NCBI GenBank assembly: GCA_021816725.1
Contig: JAKAXD010000007.1
Coordinates: 1-49,942 of the forward strand
Direction: 5' to 3'
DNA: 49,942 bases
Source of the DNA: Thermoplasmata archaeon
GTDB taxonomy: Archaea; Thermoplasmatota; Thermoplasmata; Thermoplasmatales; GCA-001856825
The first letter of the stretch is position 1. Each line of letters opens with the position of its first letter. Below the pieces are notes generated by a model, which had not been told where the DNA came from, searched no databases, and saw only the letters and a list, made by a program, of their open reading frames with translations. The position numbers were made by a program, and so were the translations under genes. Shown here one piece after another: positions 1-8,673 of the stretch.

Positions 1-2210
1 GAGACGTAGATAGGCTTGCCTGTCCTTTCCGTCACCTTTATCGCCCTCATCCCCTTGGCTCCACGATGTCTCATTGTGAAGTCCTCGACGCTCACCCTCT
101 TTCCTAGGCCCTTCTCTGAAATTACTATCATTTCATCTGAAACTATTGTGGCGTCGCTGGCGACTTTGTTGTCTCCTGCAAACCTGATTCCTGTGACGCC
201 GGATGCAGGGCGTCCCATGGACCTGAACTCCTGCTCATCCACTAGCACAAGCCTTCCGTCCGTTGAAAGGAGAGCAACCTTCTCTTTCCCCGAAGTTACG
301 AAGACATCCTTAAGTAAGTCGCCCGGTCTCAGTTTCAGGGCTATGAGGCCATTTGACCTGATATTTGTGTACTGCGATATCTCAGTCTTCTTCACCCTCC
401 CCCTTTCAGTGACAAAGAGCAGATATTTTTTCCCCTCGCTCCCCTTTTCGCTCATTATGAATACGATGCGTCCCTTCATGTTCTCGAAGACTGCGGAAAT
501 CAGTTTTGCCCTGGATCTCCTCTCCCCCTTCGGTATGCTGTAAGCCTTCATCTGGAATACCTTACCTACATCAGAGAAGAAGAACACCCTGTCGTGGGAG
601 TCGCAAGTTATCACCTGCTTGATCTCACTCTCGTTGGAGCCTGTATAGACACCCTTCCCGCCCCTCTTCTGTGCTGAAAAAGTATCTGCCTCAATCCTGC
701 TTATTCTGTTGTCTTCGGTGAGTACAATTGTGTCAATTTCGTGGGGAATCAGCTCTTCCTCTGTTGTTTCGACATATGACTCTGTTATTTCCGTCTTCCT
801 GGAATCCCCATACTTCTCCCTTATCTCCTCCAGCTCATCGACGATCAGGTCCCATCTCTTGCTCTCATTTGCAAGTATATCGAGATAATTTTTGATATTG
901 TCCCTTATCTCCTTCATCTCCTTCTTCAGGTCTGCTATTTCCATTCCTGTAAGCTTCTGCAATCTTGTTTCCAGGATCGCATTAGCCTGCAGGTCATCCA
1001 GGGAGAACTGTTTCTTCAGTCCATCCCTCGCATCCTTCACTTCCTTGGAGGTTCTGATTATCTTGATCGTCAGGTCTATCTCATCGAGTGCCTTCACGAG
1101 CGCCTCGAGGATGTGCTCCCTTTCCCTTGCCTTTTTCAGGAAAAATTCCGTCCTCTTCCTTACGACGGACTCCCTGTGTTTAAGGTATTCAACCATTATG
1201 TCCTTGAGGCCCAATGTTCTTGGTACGTTGTTGACCAGGACGAGGTTTATTACCCCATAAGAGACCTGGGCCTGGGTATGCTCATATATCTGGTTTAGGG
1301 TGATTTCGGGGCTGAAGTCGTTCTTTATCTTTATCACTATCCTGATTCCATCCTTGTTGCTTTCGTCCTTTATGTTTGCAATGCCGCCAATAACACCATC
1401 CTTTGAGAGTTCTGCAATCTTTGTGAGCAGCTCTGCCTTGTTAACCTCGTATGGAACTTCGGTGAATATTATCTCATTCTTCTGTATTTCAGCCCTTGCC
1501 CTCAGGTCAAATTTTCCCCTCCCTGTTCTGTATGCATCTATTATTCCTTTCTTGCCAAGTATGATCCCTCCTGTTGGGAAATCAGGTCCAGTGACAACCT
1601 TCAGCAGGTCTTCAAGCCCTGCATCCCTGTTCTTTATCAGGAGTATCAGGCCGTCCACTATTTCAGTCAGGTTGTGAGGAGGCATGTTTGTTGCCATACC
1701 AACTGCTATCCCTGAAGTACCATTCAGGAGGATATTCGGGATCTTGGAAGGCAGATACAGGGGTTGCTTTAGTGTTCCATCAAAATTGAGCGTGAAATCA
1801 ACAGTATCATATTCAATATCAGCAAGCATCTCGTTCGATATCTTTGTCAACCTTGCCTCCGTATATCTCATTGCTCCGGGTGGGTCACCATCTCTTGATC
1901 CCCAATTCCCCTGGCCGTCCACGAGTGTGTAACGCAGGGAGAAATCCTGGGCCATCCTTGCCATTGCTGAATATATCGCAGAGTCTCCGTGCGGGTGGTA
2001 CTTACCCATTACGTCACCAACAATTCTTGCTGATTTCCTGTATGGCTTGTCGAATGTCACTCCCATCTCGTACATCGAGTATAGGATCCTTCTCTGTACC
2101 GGTTTCAAGCCGTCCTTTACGTCAGGAATAGCCCTTGCAAGGATGACGCTCATCGCGTAATCCAGGTAGGAATATTTCATCTCCTTTTCAATAGCAGTGT
2201 TCTCTATCAT
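1..2210 (-). CDS. gyrA: DNA gyrase subunit A (3' end beyond the window)
   Basis: Breakage-reunion subunit of type IIA DNA gyrase, which with GyrB introduces negative supercoils. The frame is open from the ATG at 2210 to the window edge, about 736 codons, so the C-terminal end is missing. The N-terminus has the usual tower and winged-helix region, and the catalytic tyrosine sits in AMRYTEAR at about residue 116. The GyrA box QKRGGKG (about 651-671, from residue 514) marks a true gyrase rather than topoisomerase IV, because DNA wrapping needs it. The last visible residues ([10 protein letters not shown]) are still in the beta-pinwheel domain. The start lies 5 nt after the gyrB stop, so the two are one operon. 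Archaeal gyrases are generally regarded as acquired from bacteria; that is background knowledge. Confidence 0.96.
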   Translation of the reverse strand, partial: MIENTAIEKEMKYSYLDYAMSVILARAIPDVKDGLKPVQRRILYSMYEMGVTFDKPYRKSARIVGDVMGKYHPHGDSAIYSAMARMAQDFSLRYTLVDGQGNWGSRDGDPPGAMRYTEARLTKISNEMLADIEYDTVDFTLNFDGTLKQPLYLPSKIPNILLNGTSGIAVGMATNMPPHNLTEIVDGLILLIKNRDAGLEDLLKVVTGPDFPTGGIILGKKGIIDAYRTGRGKFDLRARAEIQKNEIIFTEVPYEVNKAELLTKIAELSKDGVIGGIANIKDESNKDGIRIVIKIKNDFSPEITLNQIYEHTQAQVSYGVINLVLVNNVPRTLGLKDIMVEYLKHRESVVRKRTEFFLKKAREREHILEALVKALDEIDLTIKIIRTSKEVKDARDGLKKQFSLDDLQANAILETRLQKLTGMEIADLKKEMKEIRDNIKNYLDILANESKRWDLIVDELEEIREKYGDSRKTEITESYVETTEEELIPHEIDTIVLTEDNRISRIEADTFSAQKRGGKGVYTGSNESEIKQVITCDSHDRVFFFSDVGKVFQMKAYSIPKGERRSRAKLISAVFENMKGRIVFIMSEKGSEGKKYLLFVTERGRVKKTEISQYTNIRSNGLIALKLRPGDLLKDVFVTSGKEKVALLSTDGRLVLVDEQEFRSMGRPASGVTGIRFAGDNKVASDATIVSDEMIVISEKGLGKRVSVEDFTMRHRGAKGMRAIKVTERTGKPIYV

Positions 2211-2215
2211 TCAAA

Positions 2216-4216
2216 TCACACATCTATGTTTTGAGCTTCTGTTGCGTGACTCATTATGTAGTCCTTCCTTGGCTGTACATCTTCTCCCATCAGCAGGGTG
2301 AAAAGTGCGTCTGCCTCCTGGGCATCCTCAATCTGCACCCTTACAAGTTTTCTCGTCTCGGGATTCATCGCAGTCTCCCAAAGCTGGTCCGGGTTCATCT
2401 CGCCCAGTCCCTTGAATCTCTGCACAATTGGATTTGACAGTTGCTTGATGAGTGCATCCTTTTCCTTTTCAGTATAAACGTACTTTACAATCGTCCCCTT
2501 CTGTACCCTGAACAGGGGCACTACTGCAATGTAGACATGACCATTCACCAGCAATTCCTTAAGATGCCTGTAGAAGAGTGTAAGTAACAGTGTCCTTATG
2601 TGGCTCCCATCTACATCCGCATCCGTCATGAATATAATCTTCCCGTACCTCAGCTTCTTCGGGTCGTAGGCATCATTTGGCCCCATGTTGATTGCAGCAA
2701 AAAGATTCTTCACTTCATTGTTCTTTAAAATCTTGTCCCATCCAGCCTTCTCAACATTCAGTATCTTCCCCCTCAGCGGCAGTATAGCCTGGAAGGACCT
2801 GTCCCTCCCCTGTTTCGCAGGTCCGGCTGCTGAATCACCCTCCACCACGTAAAGTTCAGTTTTCTCAGGGTCTTCTAGCGTGCAGTCAGCAAGCTTCCCC
2901 GGAAGGGTCGCACTGAGCGTTGATTTTGATCTAACCATTTCTCTTGCATTTCTGGCGGCTTCCCTTGCCTCTGCAGCCTGGTATGCCTTCTTACATATGA
3001 TCTCTGACACCCTTGGATGATCTTCAAAGTATCTCTTCAGATGTTCAGCAACACCGCTGAACACCATCCCCTTTACGTTGCTGTTTCCAAGTTTCTCCTT
3101 TGTCTGACCTTCAAACTGCGGTTCCGGAATCTTCACGCTAATCACTGCTGTGAGACCCTCTCTTACATCTTCCCCCGTGAAGAAATTCTCTTCCTCAATG
3201 ATTTCCTGCCTCTTGGCTTCATCATTCAGCACTTTAGTTAGGGCAGCCTTGAATCCAGATACATGAGTTCCCCCTTCCCTCGTGTTGATGTCGTTCGCAA
3301 AAGCGAGAAGATTCTCTCCTACCGTCTCGTTGTACTGGATTGCAAATTCTATGTATGTGCTCGGTTGTGAAGATTCTGATTCAGAATCTTCCTTGGAGTT
3401 CTTGCTGTTCCCATTGGAAATATCCTTCATTTCACCGTTGAACTTGATCTGGCCATATATGATCTCTTCGTGCAGTGTCTTCTTTCCCTTGTTCATGTTT
3501 TTGACCATTTCCTCTATTCCACCTTCGTGCTGATAGGTGACTATGTTTCCATTCCAGTCGAGCGTGATTGTCAGCCCCTTGTTTAGGTAGGAAAGTTCTT
3601 CTATCCTCCCCCTAACTGTTTCAAGGGAATACTCCGCAGTTTCCATTATTGTTTCATCCGGCTCAAAACTAATGAGGGTGCCAGTTGGCGAATTGAAATG
3701 GAAACTTGTGTTTATTGCCCTGATCCAGCTGATTTTACCATCTTCAATCTTTCCGACCTTTTCAACAGGTGTGAGCTTTTCTCCCTTCGAATAACCCTGG
3801 TGATAAACAAATCCGCCTCTCTTAACGAAAATCTCAAAACTGGAGGATAGTGCATTTACCACGTGCACCCCTACTCCATGAAGACCTCCAGATACCTTGT
3901 AAACCTTCTGCTCGAACTTTGCACCAGAGTGCAATTCAGTCAGAACTATCTCTAGCGCAGACTTGTTGTATTTAGGATGAACATCTACGGGGATCCCTCT
4001 TCCATCGTCCTCAATAGTGACTGTCTTCCCCTTGACAGTGACGAAAATGTTCTTACAGTAACCACCCATCGCTTCGTCTACACTATTGTCCAGAACCTCG
4101 TACAGGAGCTGGTGAAGGCCCCTAGCATCGGTGCTTCCTATGTACATTGCCGGTCTCTTTCTGACAGCTTTCAGCCCTTCGAGCACAACAATGTCTTTTG
4201 CTGTATAATCGTCCAT
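2216..4216 (-). CDS. gyrB: DNA gyrase subunit B
   Basis: ATPase and TOPRIM subunit of DNA gyrase, 666 aa. The GHKL ATPase motifs are visible: N44 in VLDNSVDEA, EDDGRGIP at 69-76 and GLHGVGVHVVNAL from 111. The TOPRIM domain has VEGDSAAGPAKQGRDR from about 458 and the metal-binding DADVDGSH from about 532. The C-terminal signature QRFKGLGEMNPDQLW is present. A Ser/Glu/Asn-rich stretch at about 268-286 looks like a lineage-specific loop in the transducer domain. It is the first gene of a gyrB-gyrA operon. A run of alternating A and T at 4244-4253 is the likely TATA box, about 32 nt upstream of the ATG, leaving a very short leader. Confidence 0.97.
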   Translation of the reverse strand: MDDYTAKDIVVLEGLKAVRKRPAMYIGSTDARGLHQLLYEVLDNSVDEAMGGYCKNIFVTVKGKTVTIEDDGRGIPVDVHPKYNKSALEIVLTELHSGAKFEQKVYKVSGGLHGVGVHVVNALSSSFEIFVKRGGFVYHQGYSKGEKLTPVEKVGKIEDGKISWIRAINTSFHFNSPTGTLISFEPDETIMETAEYSLETVRGRIEELSYLNKGLTITLDWNGNIVTYQHEGGIEEMVKNMNKGKKTLHEEIIYGQIKFNGEMKDISNGNSKNSKEDSESESSQPSTYIEFAIQYNETVGENLLAFANDINTREGGTHVSGFKAALTKVLNDEAKRQEIIEEENFFTGEDVREGLTAVISVKIPEPQFEGQTKEKLGNSNVKGMVFSGVAEHLKRYFEDHPRVSEIICKKAYQAAEAREAARNAREMVRSKSTLSATLPGKLADCTLEDPEKTELYVVEGDSAAGPAKQGRDRSFQAILPLRGKILNVEKAGWDKILKNNEVKNLFAAINMGPNDAYDPKKLRYGKIIFMTDADVDGSHIRTLLLTLFYRHLKELLVNGHVYIAVVPLFRVQKGTIVKYVYTEKEKDALIKQLSNPIVQRFKGLGEMNPDQLWETAMNPETRKLVRVQIEDAQEADALFTLLMGEDVQPRKDYIMSHATEAQNIDV

Positions 4217-4294
4217 AACCTCGATAACCTATACGTTGAACGCATATATATATGATTTGGAATCAACCCATTTATAAGCTAGTTCAAGGCAATA

Positions 4295-4912
4295 TTATCT
4301 GTATTTTTCCGATTTAGATTTAGCCAAAATTATAATAAACTCTTGTCTTTTAAATACATTATTTTGTATATTTATGTTATAATCAATATCAAATGTATTG
4401 ATAACTTTAAATACTGAATCTGTTGAAAACTCTTCCTTGCCGAAATAGTGTGTCTGGATCTTGTTACCACGAAGGAATGTACCCTCCTCTATCTCCCTTC
4501 CTTTCCCGTACCTGAAATCCTGCTTTGAGAACACCCTGACAATAACCCTGCCATCATCCTTCAGTACCCTATTTGCCTCCAGAAGTGCCAGGGATCTTTC
4601 TTCCATACTGAGGTGATCCAGGGAGTGAATGAACAGAACGTTAGAGAAAGTCTTGTCCCGGAAGGGGAGGTTCACCATGTCTCCAAGTACCTTGGAATCA
4701 TATCTGTAGATAGCGAGAGCGAAGTTTGAAAAATCAAGTCCTATGACGCCTTCAACGGGCGGCGTTCCCTTGCCGTTCCCGCAACCATTGTCCAGTGTTA
4801 ATCCGGGAATCAGCGATTCTCCAAGAATTTCCTTTTCCTTCAGCTCTCCCCTCCAGAGTTTCCCCCTTAGCCTATATTCCCTGTTCCATGATTTCCTCTG
4901 ATCCTGTCGCAT
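4295..4912 (-). CDS. Class I SAM-dependent methyltransferase
   Basis: Predicted soluble methyltransferase of 205 aa; the substrate is not recognisable. Motif I is LDNGCGNGKG at about 40-49, and the acidic residue that binds the ribose is D60 in GVIGLDFS. The stretch GDMVNLPFRDKTFSNVLF matches motifs II/III, and NRVLKDDGRVIVRVF matches the usual beta5 region. The C-terminus is short and basic. It lies upstream of gyrB on the same strand with 78 nt between them, but gyrB has its own TATA box, so co-transcription is uncertain. It is divergent from the thioesterase at 4949, and their promoters overlap. The general fold is clear; the function is unknown. Confidence 0.8.
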   Translation of the reverse strand: MRQDQRKSWNREYRLRGKLWRGELKEKEILGESLIPGLTLDNGCGNGKGTPPVEGVIGLDFSNFALAIYRYDSKVLGDMVNLPFRDKTFSNVLFIHSLDHLSMEERSLALLEANRVLKDDGRVIVRVFSKQDFRYGKGREIEEGTFLRGNKIQTHYFGKEEFSTDSVFKVINTFDIDYNINIQNNVFKRQEFIIILAKSKSEKYR

Positions 4913-4920
4913 AAATCCTG

Positions 4921-4942
4921 TTAATATAGCAGTTATGTATTT
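4921..4942. promoter_or_regulatory. Overlapping divergent promoters
   Basis: A TATA-like TTAATATA at 4921-4928 is centred about 24 nt before the ATG of the plus-strand thioesterase (4949). On the other strand, AT-rich sequence at 4933-4942 is centred about 25 nt before the methyltransferase ATG (4912). Both spacings fit leaderless transcription. Only 36 nt separate the two start codons, so initiation on one strand probably interferes with the other. Confidence 0.5.
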
Positions 4943-4948
4943 CGAGTT

Positions 4949-5347
4949 ATGGATGAGCAGGAAATCATCGAGCAGTTAGTGAATAGGGATGCATTCATGA
5001 ACTATGTCGGCATAAGGACTAAAATTCTGGGAGAAGGGAAGGCAGAGTCTGTCCTTCAACTTGAGGAGAAGCACATGAGGCTGGGGAATTTTCTCAACGG
5101 TGGCGTTATCTGCTCATTGGTTGACATAGCAGGAGGGACCGCAGTCCTGTCAACAAGCAAAAGGAATCAGGTCACAACTGATCTCCACATCAATTTCCTC
5201 AATCCGCTTTCAAAATCTCCAGCGAGGGCAGTTGGCGAGGTCATAAGGAAAGGAAAGAATATCTGTGTGGCCAAGGTGGAAGTGTTCGATGGGGAAGGAA
5301 AGTTATGTGCATTTGCTACTGGGTCGTGGTTTATTTTCAGAGACTAA
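4949..5347 (+). CDS. PaaI-type hotdog-fold thioesterase
   Basis: Acyl-CoA thioesterase-like protein of 132 aa, the normal size for a single hotdog domain. The characteristic segment LNGGVICSLVDIAGGTA (about 49-65) corresponds to the HGG-x-DxA active-site helix of PaaI/YdiI enzymes. Here the His is replaced by Asn (N50-G51-G52) and the catalytic acid is D59. The strand TTDLHINFLNPL is also typical. These enzymes usually hydrolyse aryl-CoA or acyl-CoA esters; the exact substrate cannot be read from the sequence. The ATG at 4949 is supported by a TATA box 24 nt upstream. It is followed 29 nt later by the NCS1 permease, which has its own promoter signals. Confidence 0.85.
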   Translation: MDEQEIIEQLVNRDAFMNYVGIRTKILGEGKAESVLQLEEKHMRLGNFLNGGVICSLVDIAGGTAVLSTSKRNQVTTDLHINFLNPLSKSPARAVGEVIRKGKNICVAKVEVFDGEGKLCAFATGSWFIFRD

Positions 5348-5359
5348 GTATTTAGTATA

Positions 5360-5373
5360 CGAACACATGTTCG
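5360..5373. promoter_or_regulatory. Inverted repeat at the NCS1 permease start (candidate operator)
   Basis: CGAACA and TGTTCG form 6-bp perfect inverted arms around a 2-nt spacer and end 3 nt before the permease ATG at 5377. A TATA-like AAGTATTTAG at about 5346-5355 lies just upstream. The repeat therefore covers the expected transcription start of a leaderless mRNA, where a bound dimeric repressor would block initiation. The regulator is not identified. Confidence 0.5.
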
Positions 5374-5376
5374 AAA

Positions 5377-6723
5377 ATGATACTAGAAGACGTCGGGATA
5401 CAAAGGATACCGACAGAATCCAGAAACGGTAAACCTCGCTCGCTCTTCAATCTGTGGTTCGCCGCCAATCTCACGATTGCTGATTTTGCTCTTGGATTCA
5501 TTCCCATCTCCCTAGGTATGAATTTTGTAAGCTCGATTATTTCTATTATCATAGGTAACATACTGGGTGCTGCCATAGTGGGTCTTTCTGCCGTAATGGG
5601 ACCAAAAACAGGTTACCCGCAGATGATGACCACTTCAAACTCCATGGGGAGATATGTGATGCGGCTGTTCGGTATAATAAACCTATCAAATACGCTAGGC
5701 TGGTTCGTTATAAACATCATCCTCAGTGTCCTGGCGCTGTACCTGATCTTCGGAATATCATATTTCATCCTAGTGCCTCTCTTTGTCCTGGTTATATACG
5801 TAGTTGCATACCTTGGTCATAATTTCATACACAGGGTGGAAAGGATCTTATCTTATGTACTAGGCATCCTTTTTGCAATAATACTCGTGAAGATCCTATT
5901 TTTCGGGTCTCCGCAAAGCCTTCACGTATTGTCAGGATTATCAATAACATCCGCCAGATTTGACCTTCCATTTTTCAGCATGGTTGCATTTTCCTACAGC
6001 TATCTGATGAGTTGGGGTCCGTACGCTTCTGACTATTCTAGATATCTGCCTCTTAACACATCGTTGAAGAAGGTATTTGGCAACACCTTCATGGGCTCCC
6101 TCCTATCAACAACTTTCGTTGAGATAATTGCCCTGATTATCTCCTTTGTGACGCTCAGCACATCTTCAATCACTTCTTTGAAAGACATTTCAGGTTCCCT
6201 TTTTCCTCTTTCGCTCTTTGCAATTGCGCTTGGAGGCGTAGCAGCCAATGTGTTGAACCTTTACTCAGCCTCACTGTCAGGCCTGGTTGGAGGTATCAAG
6301 CTCAACAGAACCAAATTCGTTGGCCTTGTGGCAATAGTTGGTCTGGTACTGTCATTGGTTTTCTACAAGGGATTTTACTCATTCTTTGAGTCATTTCTGC
6401 TCGTACTTGATTACTGGATATCGCCTTGGGTTGCAATACTCATAATAGATTTCGTCGTCATAAAGAGGCAGAAGCTATACTTTGACAGGAAGCTGAAATG
6501 GAGCGGTATTATTTCTTACTGTGTTGGCCTTCTTGTTTCGGTACCATTCATGAACGTTTTCCTAGGGAACTTTAACTATACATTCTTCTTATCAAGGGCC
6601 CTTGGCGGGATAGATATAAGCTACTTCGTGGGGTTCATAGTAGCTGCGGTCTTGTACTACATTTTAAACATGGACAGAAGAAAGTTGGCGTCTACGTCAA
6701 AAATAGGGAAACCGGAAATATAG
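5377..6723 (+). CDS. NCS1-family nucleobase/allantoin:cation symporter
   Basis: Integral membrane permease of 448 aa with about twelve hydrophobic segments. The early region LFNLWFAANLTIADFALGF is the usual start of TM1 in the cytosine/purine/hydantoin/allantoin (NCS1) family. GPYASDYSRYLP at about 209-220 is the conserved NCS1 cytosolic signature. Family members import cytosine, purines, hydantoins, allantoin or thiamine precursors with H+ or Na+. A PuuE-like allantoinase homologue lies elsewhere in this window (32,614), so a ureide or nucleobase substrate is possible; that link is inference. The gene is monocistronic, with a candidate operator at its start. Confidence 0.88.
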   Translation: MILEDVGIQRIPTESRNGKPRSLFNLWFAANLTIADFALGFIPISLGMNFVSSIISIIIGNILGAAIVGLSAVMGPKTGYPQMMTTSNSMGRYVMRLFGIINLSNTLGWFVINIILSVLALYLIFGISYFILVPLFVLVIYVVAYLGHNFIHRVERILSYVLGILFAIILVKILFFGSPQSLHVLSGLSITSARFDLPFFSMVAFSYSYLMSWGPYASDYSRYLPLNTSLKKVFGNTFMGSLLSTTFVEIIALIISFVTLSTSSITSLKDISGSLFPLSLFAIALGGVAANVLNLYSASLSGLVGGIKLNRTKFVGLVAIVGLVLSLVFYKGFYSFFESFLLVLDYWISPWVAILIIDFVVIKRQKLYFDRKLKWSGIISYCVGLLVSVPFMNVFLGNFNYTFFLSRALGGIDISYFVGFIVAAVLYYILNMDRRKLASTSKIGKPEI

Positions 6724-6822
6724 CTTATTGCCTAAGCAGTGACCGGAAAGTGGAGTGCAGTAGGCGAGGGAGACAGGCACATACTACAGGAAACCCATTT
6801 CCGATGATGGATATACATTAGA

Positions 6823-6855
6823 TTTAAATAAGGAGGATAGTTTTAGAGGCTGGTG
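6823..6855 (+). promoter_or_regulatory. Leaderless promoter of the proteasomal ATPase gene
   Basis: TTTAAATA at 6823-6830 is centred 26.5 nt upstream of a GTG at 6853. The same spacing is seen at several other genes in this window (lrp at 11,968, the aldehyde dehydrogenase at 38,683, the unknown gene at 46,583 and the gene at 46,986). This marks GTG 6853 as the natural start of the downstream ATPase, although it is out of frame with the main body. The GGAGG at 6831-6835 lies upstream of the expected transcription start, so it should not act as a ribosome binding site from this promoter. Confidence 0.6.
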
Positions 6856-8041
6856 AAGGCTGACGAAGACTGATGACGATGTAGATGGATATAACGATGT
6901 CGAAGAGGTTCTAAGGCAGCTCAGGACGGCAGAAGAAGAAAAACGTTTCACCGAGCTTGAGAACAAGAGGCTTACTGAGGAAGTGGAGAGACTGAAAAAA
7001 GAAATGAATAGGCTGAAGCTCCCGCCTCTTCTAATAGGGTCAATTGAGGATGTGATTGACGAGAGAAGAGTAGTCATCAGAAGTTCGACTGGACCTAGCT
7101 TTCTTGTTTACACTTCAGAACACATACCGACTTCAAAATTGACGGTAGGAACAAGGGTTGCATTGAACAAGGCAACTCTTTCAGTAATATCGGTTATTCC
7201 AGAGGCCTATGATCCAACAGTTGTCGCAGCAGAAATTTCAGAGAAGCCTAACGTAACATTCAACGAAATCGGTGCCCTGGAACAGCAGATAAGGGAGATA
7301 AAGGAGATGGTGGAGCTTCCACTGCTAAACCCTGACATATTCAGGAAAGTTGGCATAGAGCCCCCAACAGGTGTACTTCTTGTAGGTTCCCCGGGGACTG
7401 GAAAGACGCTTCTTGCGAAGGCGGTTGCACAGAGCACAAATGCTACTTTTATCAGGGTTGTAGCTTCAGAACTCGTAAGAAAGTACATTGGAGAGGGTGC
7501 AAGACTTGTCAGAGAGCTTTTCGATCTCGCCAGAAAGAAGGCTCCTTCCATCATATTCATAGATGAGTTGGATGCCATTGGGTCTAGGAGGATAGACTCT
7601 TCAACATCTGGCGACAGGGAGGTCCAGAGAACACTCATGCAGCTGCTGGCAGAAATAGATGGATTTGAGCCGCTCGGTAACATAAAGCTTGTTGGGGCCA
7701 CAAACAGGCCCGACACACTTGACGAGGCACTAACAAGGCCAGGTAGGTTCGACAGGATCATAGAGATACCCCTTCCAGACAAGAAAGGCAGGGTGGAAAT
7801 CCTGAAGATTCACACAAAGAAGATGAACCTGAAGGATGTAAATCTGGAAAAGATCGCTGAAATCACAGAAGGTTTTTCCGGCGCAGACCTGAAGGCATCA
7901 GTAGTGGAGAGTGGAATGTTCGCAATAAGGGATGGACGGGACCACATCCTTCAATCGGATCTCGTGAAGGGCGTTGAAAAGATGAACATCCAGAGGAACA
8001 AGGCATCCCAGGTGAAAGGCAACCTAGAGATGTTTGTCTGA
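6853..8041 (+). CDS. pan: Proteasome-activating nucleotidase (PAN/ARC-type AAA+ ATPase), N-terminal frame break
   Basis: Hexameric AAA+ unfoldase that feeds substrates to the 20S proteasome. In order: an N-terminal coiled coil (heptads from VEEVLRQL to LKKEMNRLK), a conserved PP (LKLPPLLIG), an OB domain, then the AAA+ module. The module has Walker A GSPGTGKT, Walker B IIFIDELDAIG and the arginine-finger region RPGRFDR. The C-terminus ends M-F-V, close to the HbYX motif that docks into proteasome alpha rings. The main frame is open from 6857, but its first ATG/GTG/TTG is GTG 6983, inside the coiled coil. The promoter points to GTG 6853, which reads VKADED and then stops at TGA 6871. A +1 shift there joins the frames into about 395 aa, normal for PAN. 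The stop overlaps the fibrillarin ATG. Confidence 0.85.
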
Positions 8042-8673
8042 TGAGAGAACTTCACGTTCCCAATTTCTTTGAGGACAGGGGGAACCTGTATTCGCAGTCC
8101 AAGGACGGGAAATCAATCTACGGTGAACAAGTGACGAACAGGGGAGGTAAATACTTCAGGGTGTTTTCCCCGCTAAGGAGCAAGCTTTCCTCGTCACTGA
8201 GACTTGGCCTGAAGCCCGATATAAGGAAGGGAGATCACATGCTATACCTCGGTGCAGGTGCGGGGACGACGACGTCGCATATTGCAGATTCACTATCATC
8301 CGGTCTCATATTCGCGGTCGAATTCGCGCCGGTTCCATTCATAAAACTGACTTCATTGTCAGGCATCAAGGAGAATGTATTTCCAATTCTTTCAGACGCA
8401 CAGAAGCCTGAGACTTACGGACTGTTCGTGGACAAGGTAGATATTGTGTATCAGGACGTGTCACAACCAAATCAGGTGGAGATATTCTCAAGAAACATGG
8501 AATTCTTCGGTGCACAGAGGGGGATACTTATGCTGAAGACTTTTTCGTTGAGAAGCGACTTCTCAATAGACAGGGAAATAGAAAAGATAAAAGGGGATTT
8601 CTCTGTTCAACAGGTGAAGGATATATCAAGGTTCCACAGGGGTCATTACGCAATCACCGTTACTTCTAACTGA
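8041..8673 (+). CDS. flpA: Fibrillarin-like rRNA/tRNA 2'-O-methyltransferase
   Basis: Catalytic subunit of archaeal box C/D ribonucleoproteins, which 2'-O-methylate rRNA and tRNA using guide RNAs with Nop5 and L7Ae. The 210 aa match the fibrillarin family in length. The SAM-binding motif is MLYLGAGAGTTTSHIAD (about 67-83), followed by FAVEFAP and the family segment DIVYQDVSQPNQ. ILMLKTFS carries the catalytic Lys region. The N-terminal NLYSQSKDGKSIYGE is also diagnostic. The ATG overlaps the ATPase stop in TGATG, so translation is coupled. Nop5, often adjacent in other archaea, is not next to it here. The 3' end overlaps the convergent aldehyde dehydrogenase by 8 bp. Confidence 0.95.
   Translation: MRELHVPNFFEDRGNLYSQSKDGKSIYGEQVTNRGGKYFRVFSPLRSKLSSSLRLGLKPDIRKGDHMLYLGAGAGTTTSHIADSLSSGLIFAVEFAPVPFIKLTSLSGIKENVFPILSDAQKPETYGLFVDKVDIVYQDVSQPNQVEIFSRNMEFFGAQRGILMLKTFSLRSDFSIDREIEKIKGDFSVQQVKDISRFHRGHYAITVTSN

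Noticed and set aside
16..2131. Several long plus-strand reading frames across gyrA
   Set aside because: They are opposite-strand shadows of gyrA, which is continuous and carries all family motifs.
6859..6880. CTGA followed by TGATGA near the ATPase start, resembling D' and C' boxes of a guide RNA
   Set aside because: No proper upstream C box and no downstream D box at guide-length spacing; the bases are explained by the acidic N-terminus.
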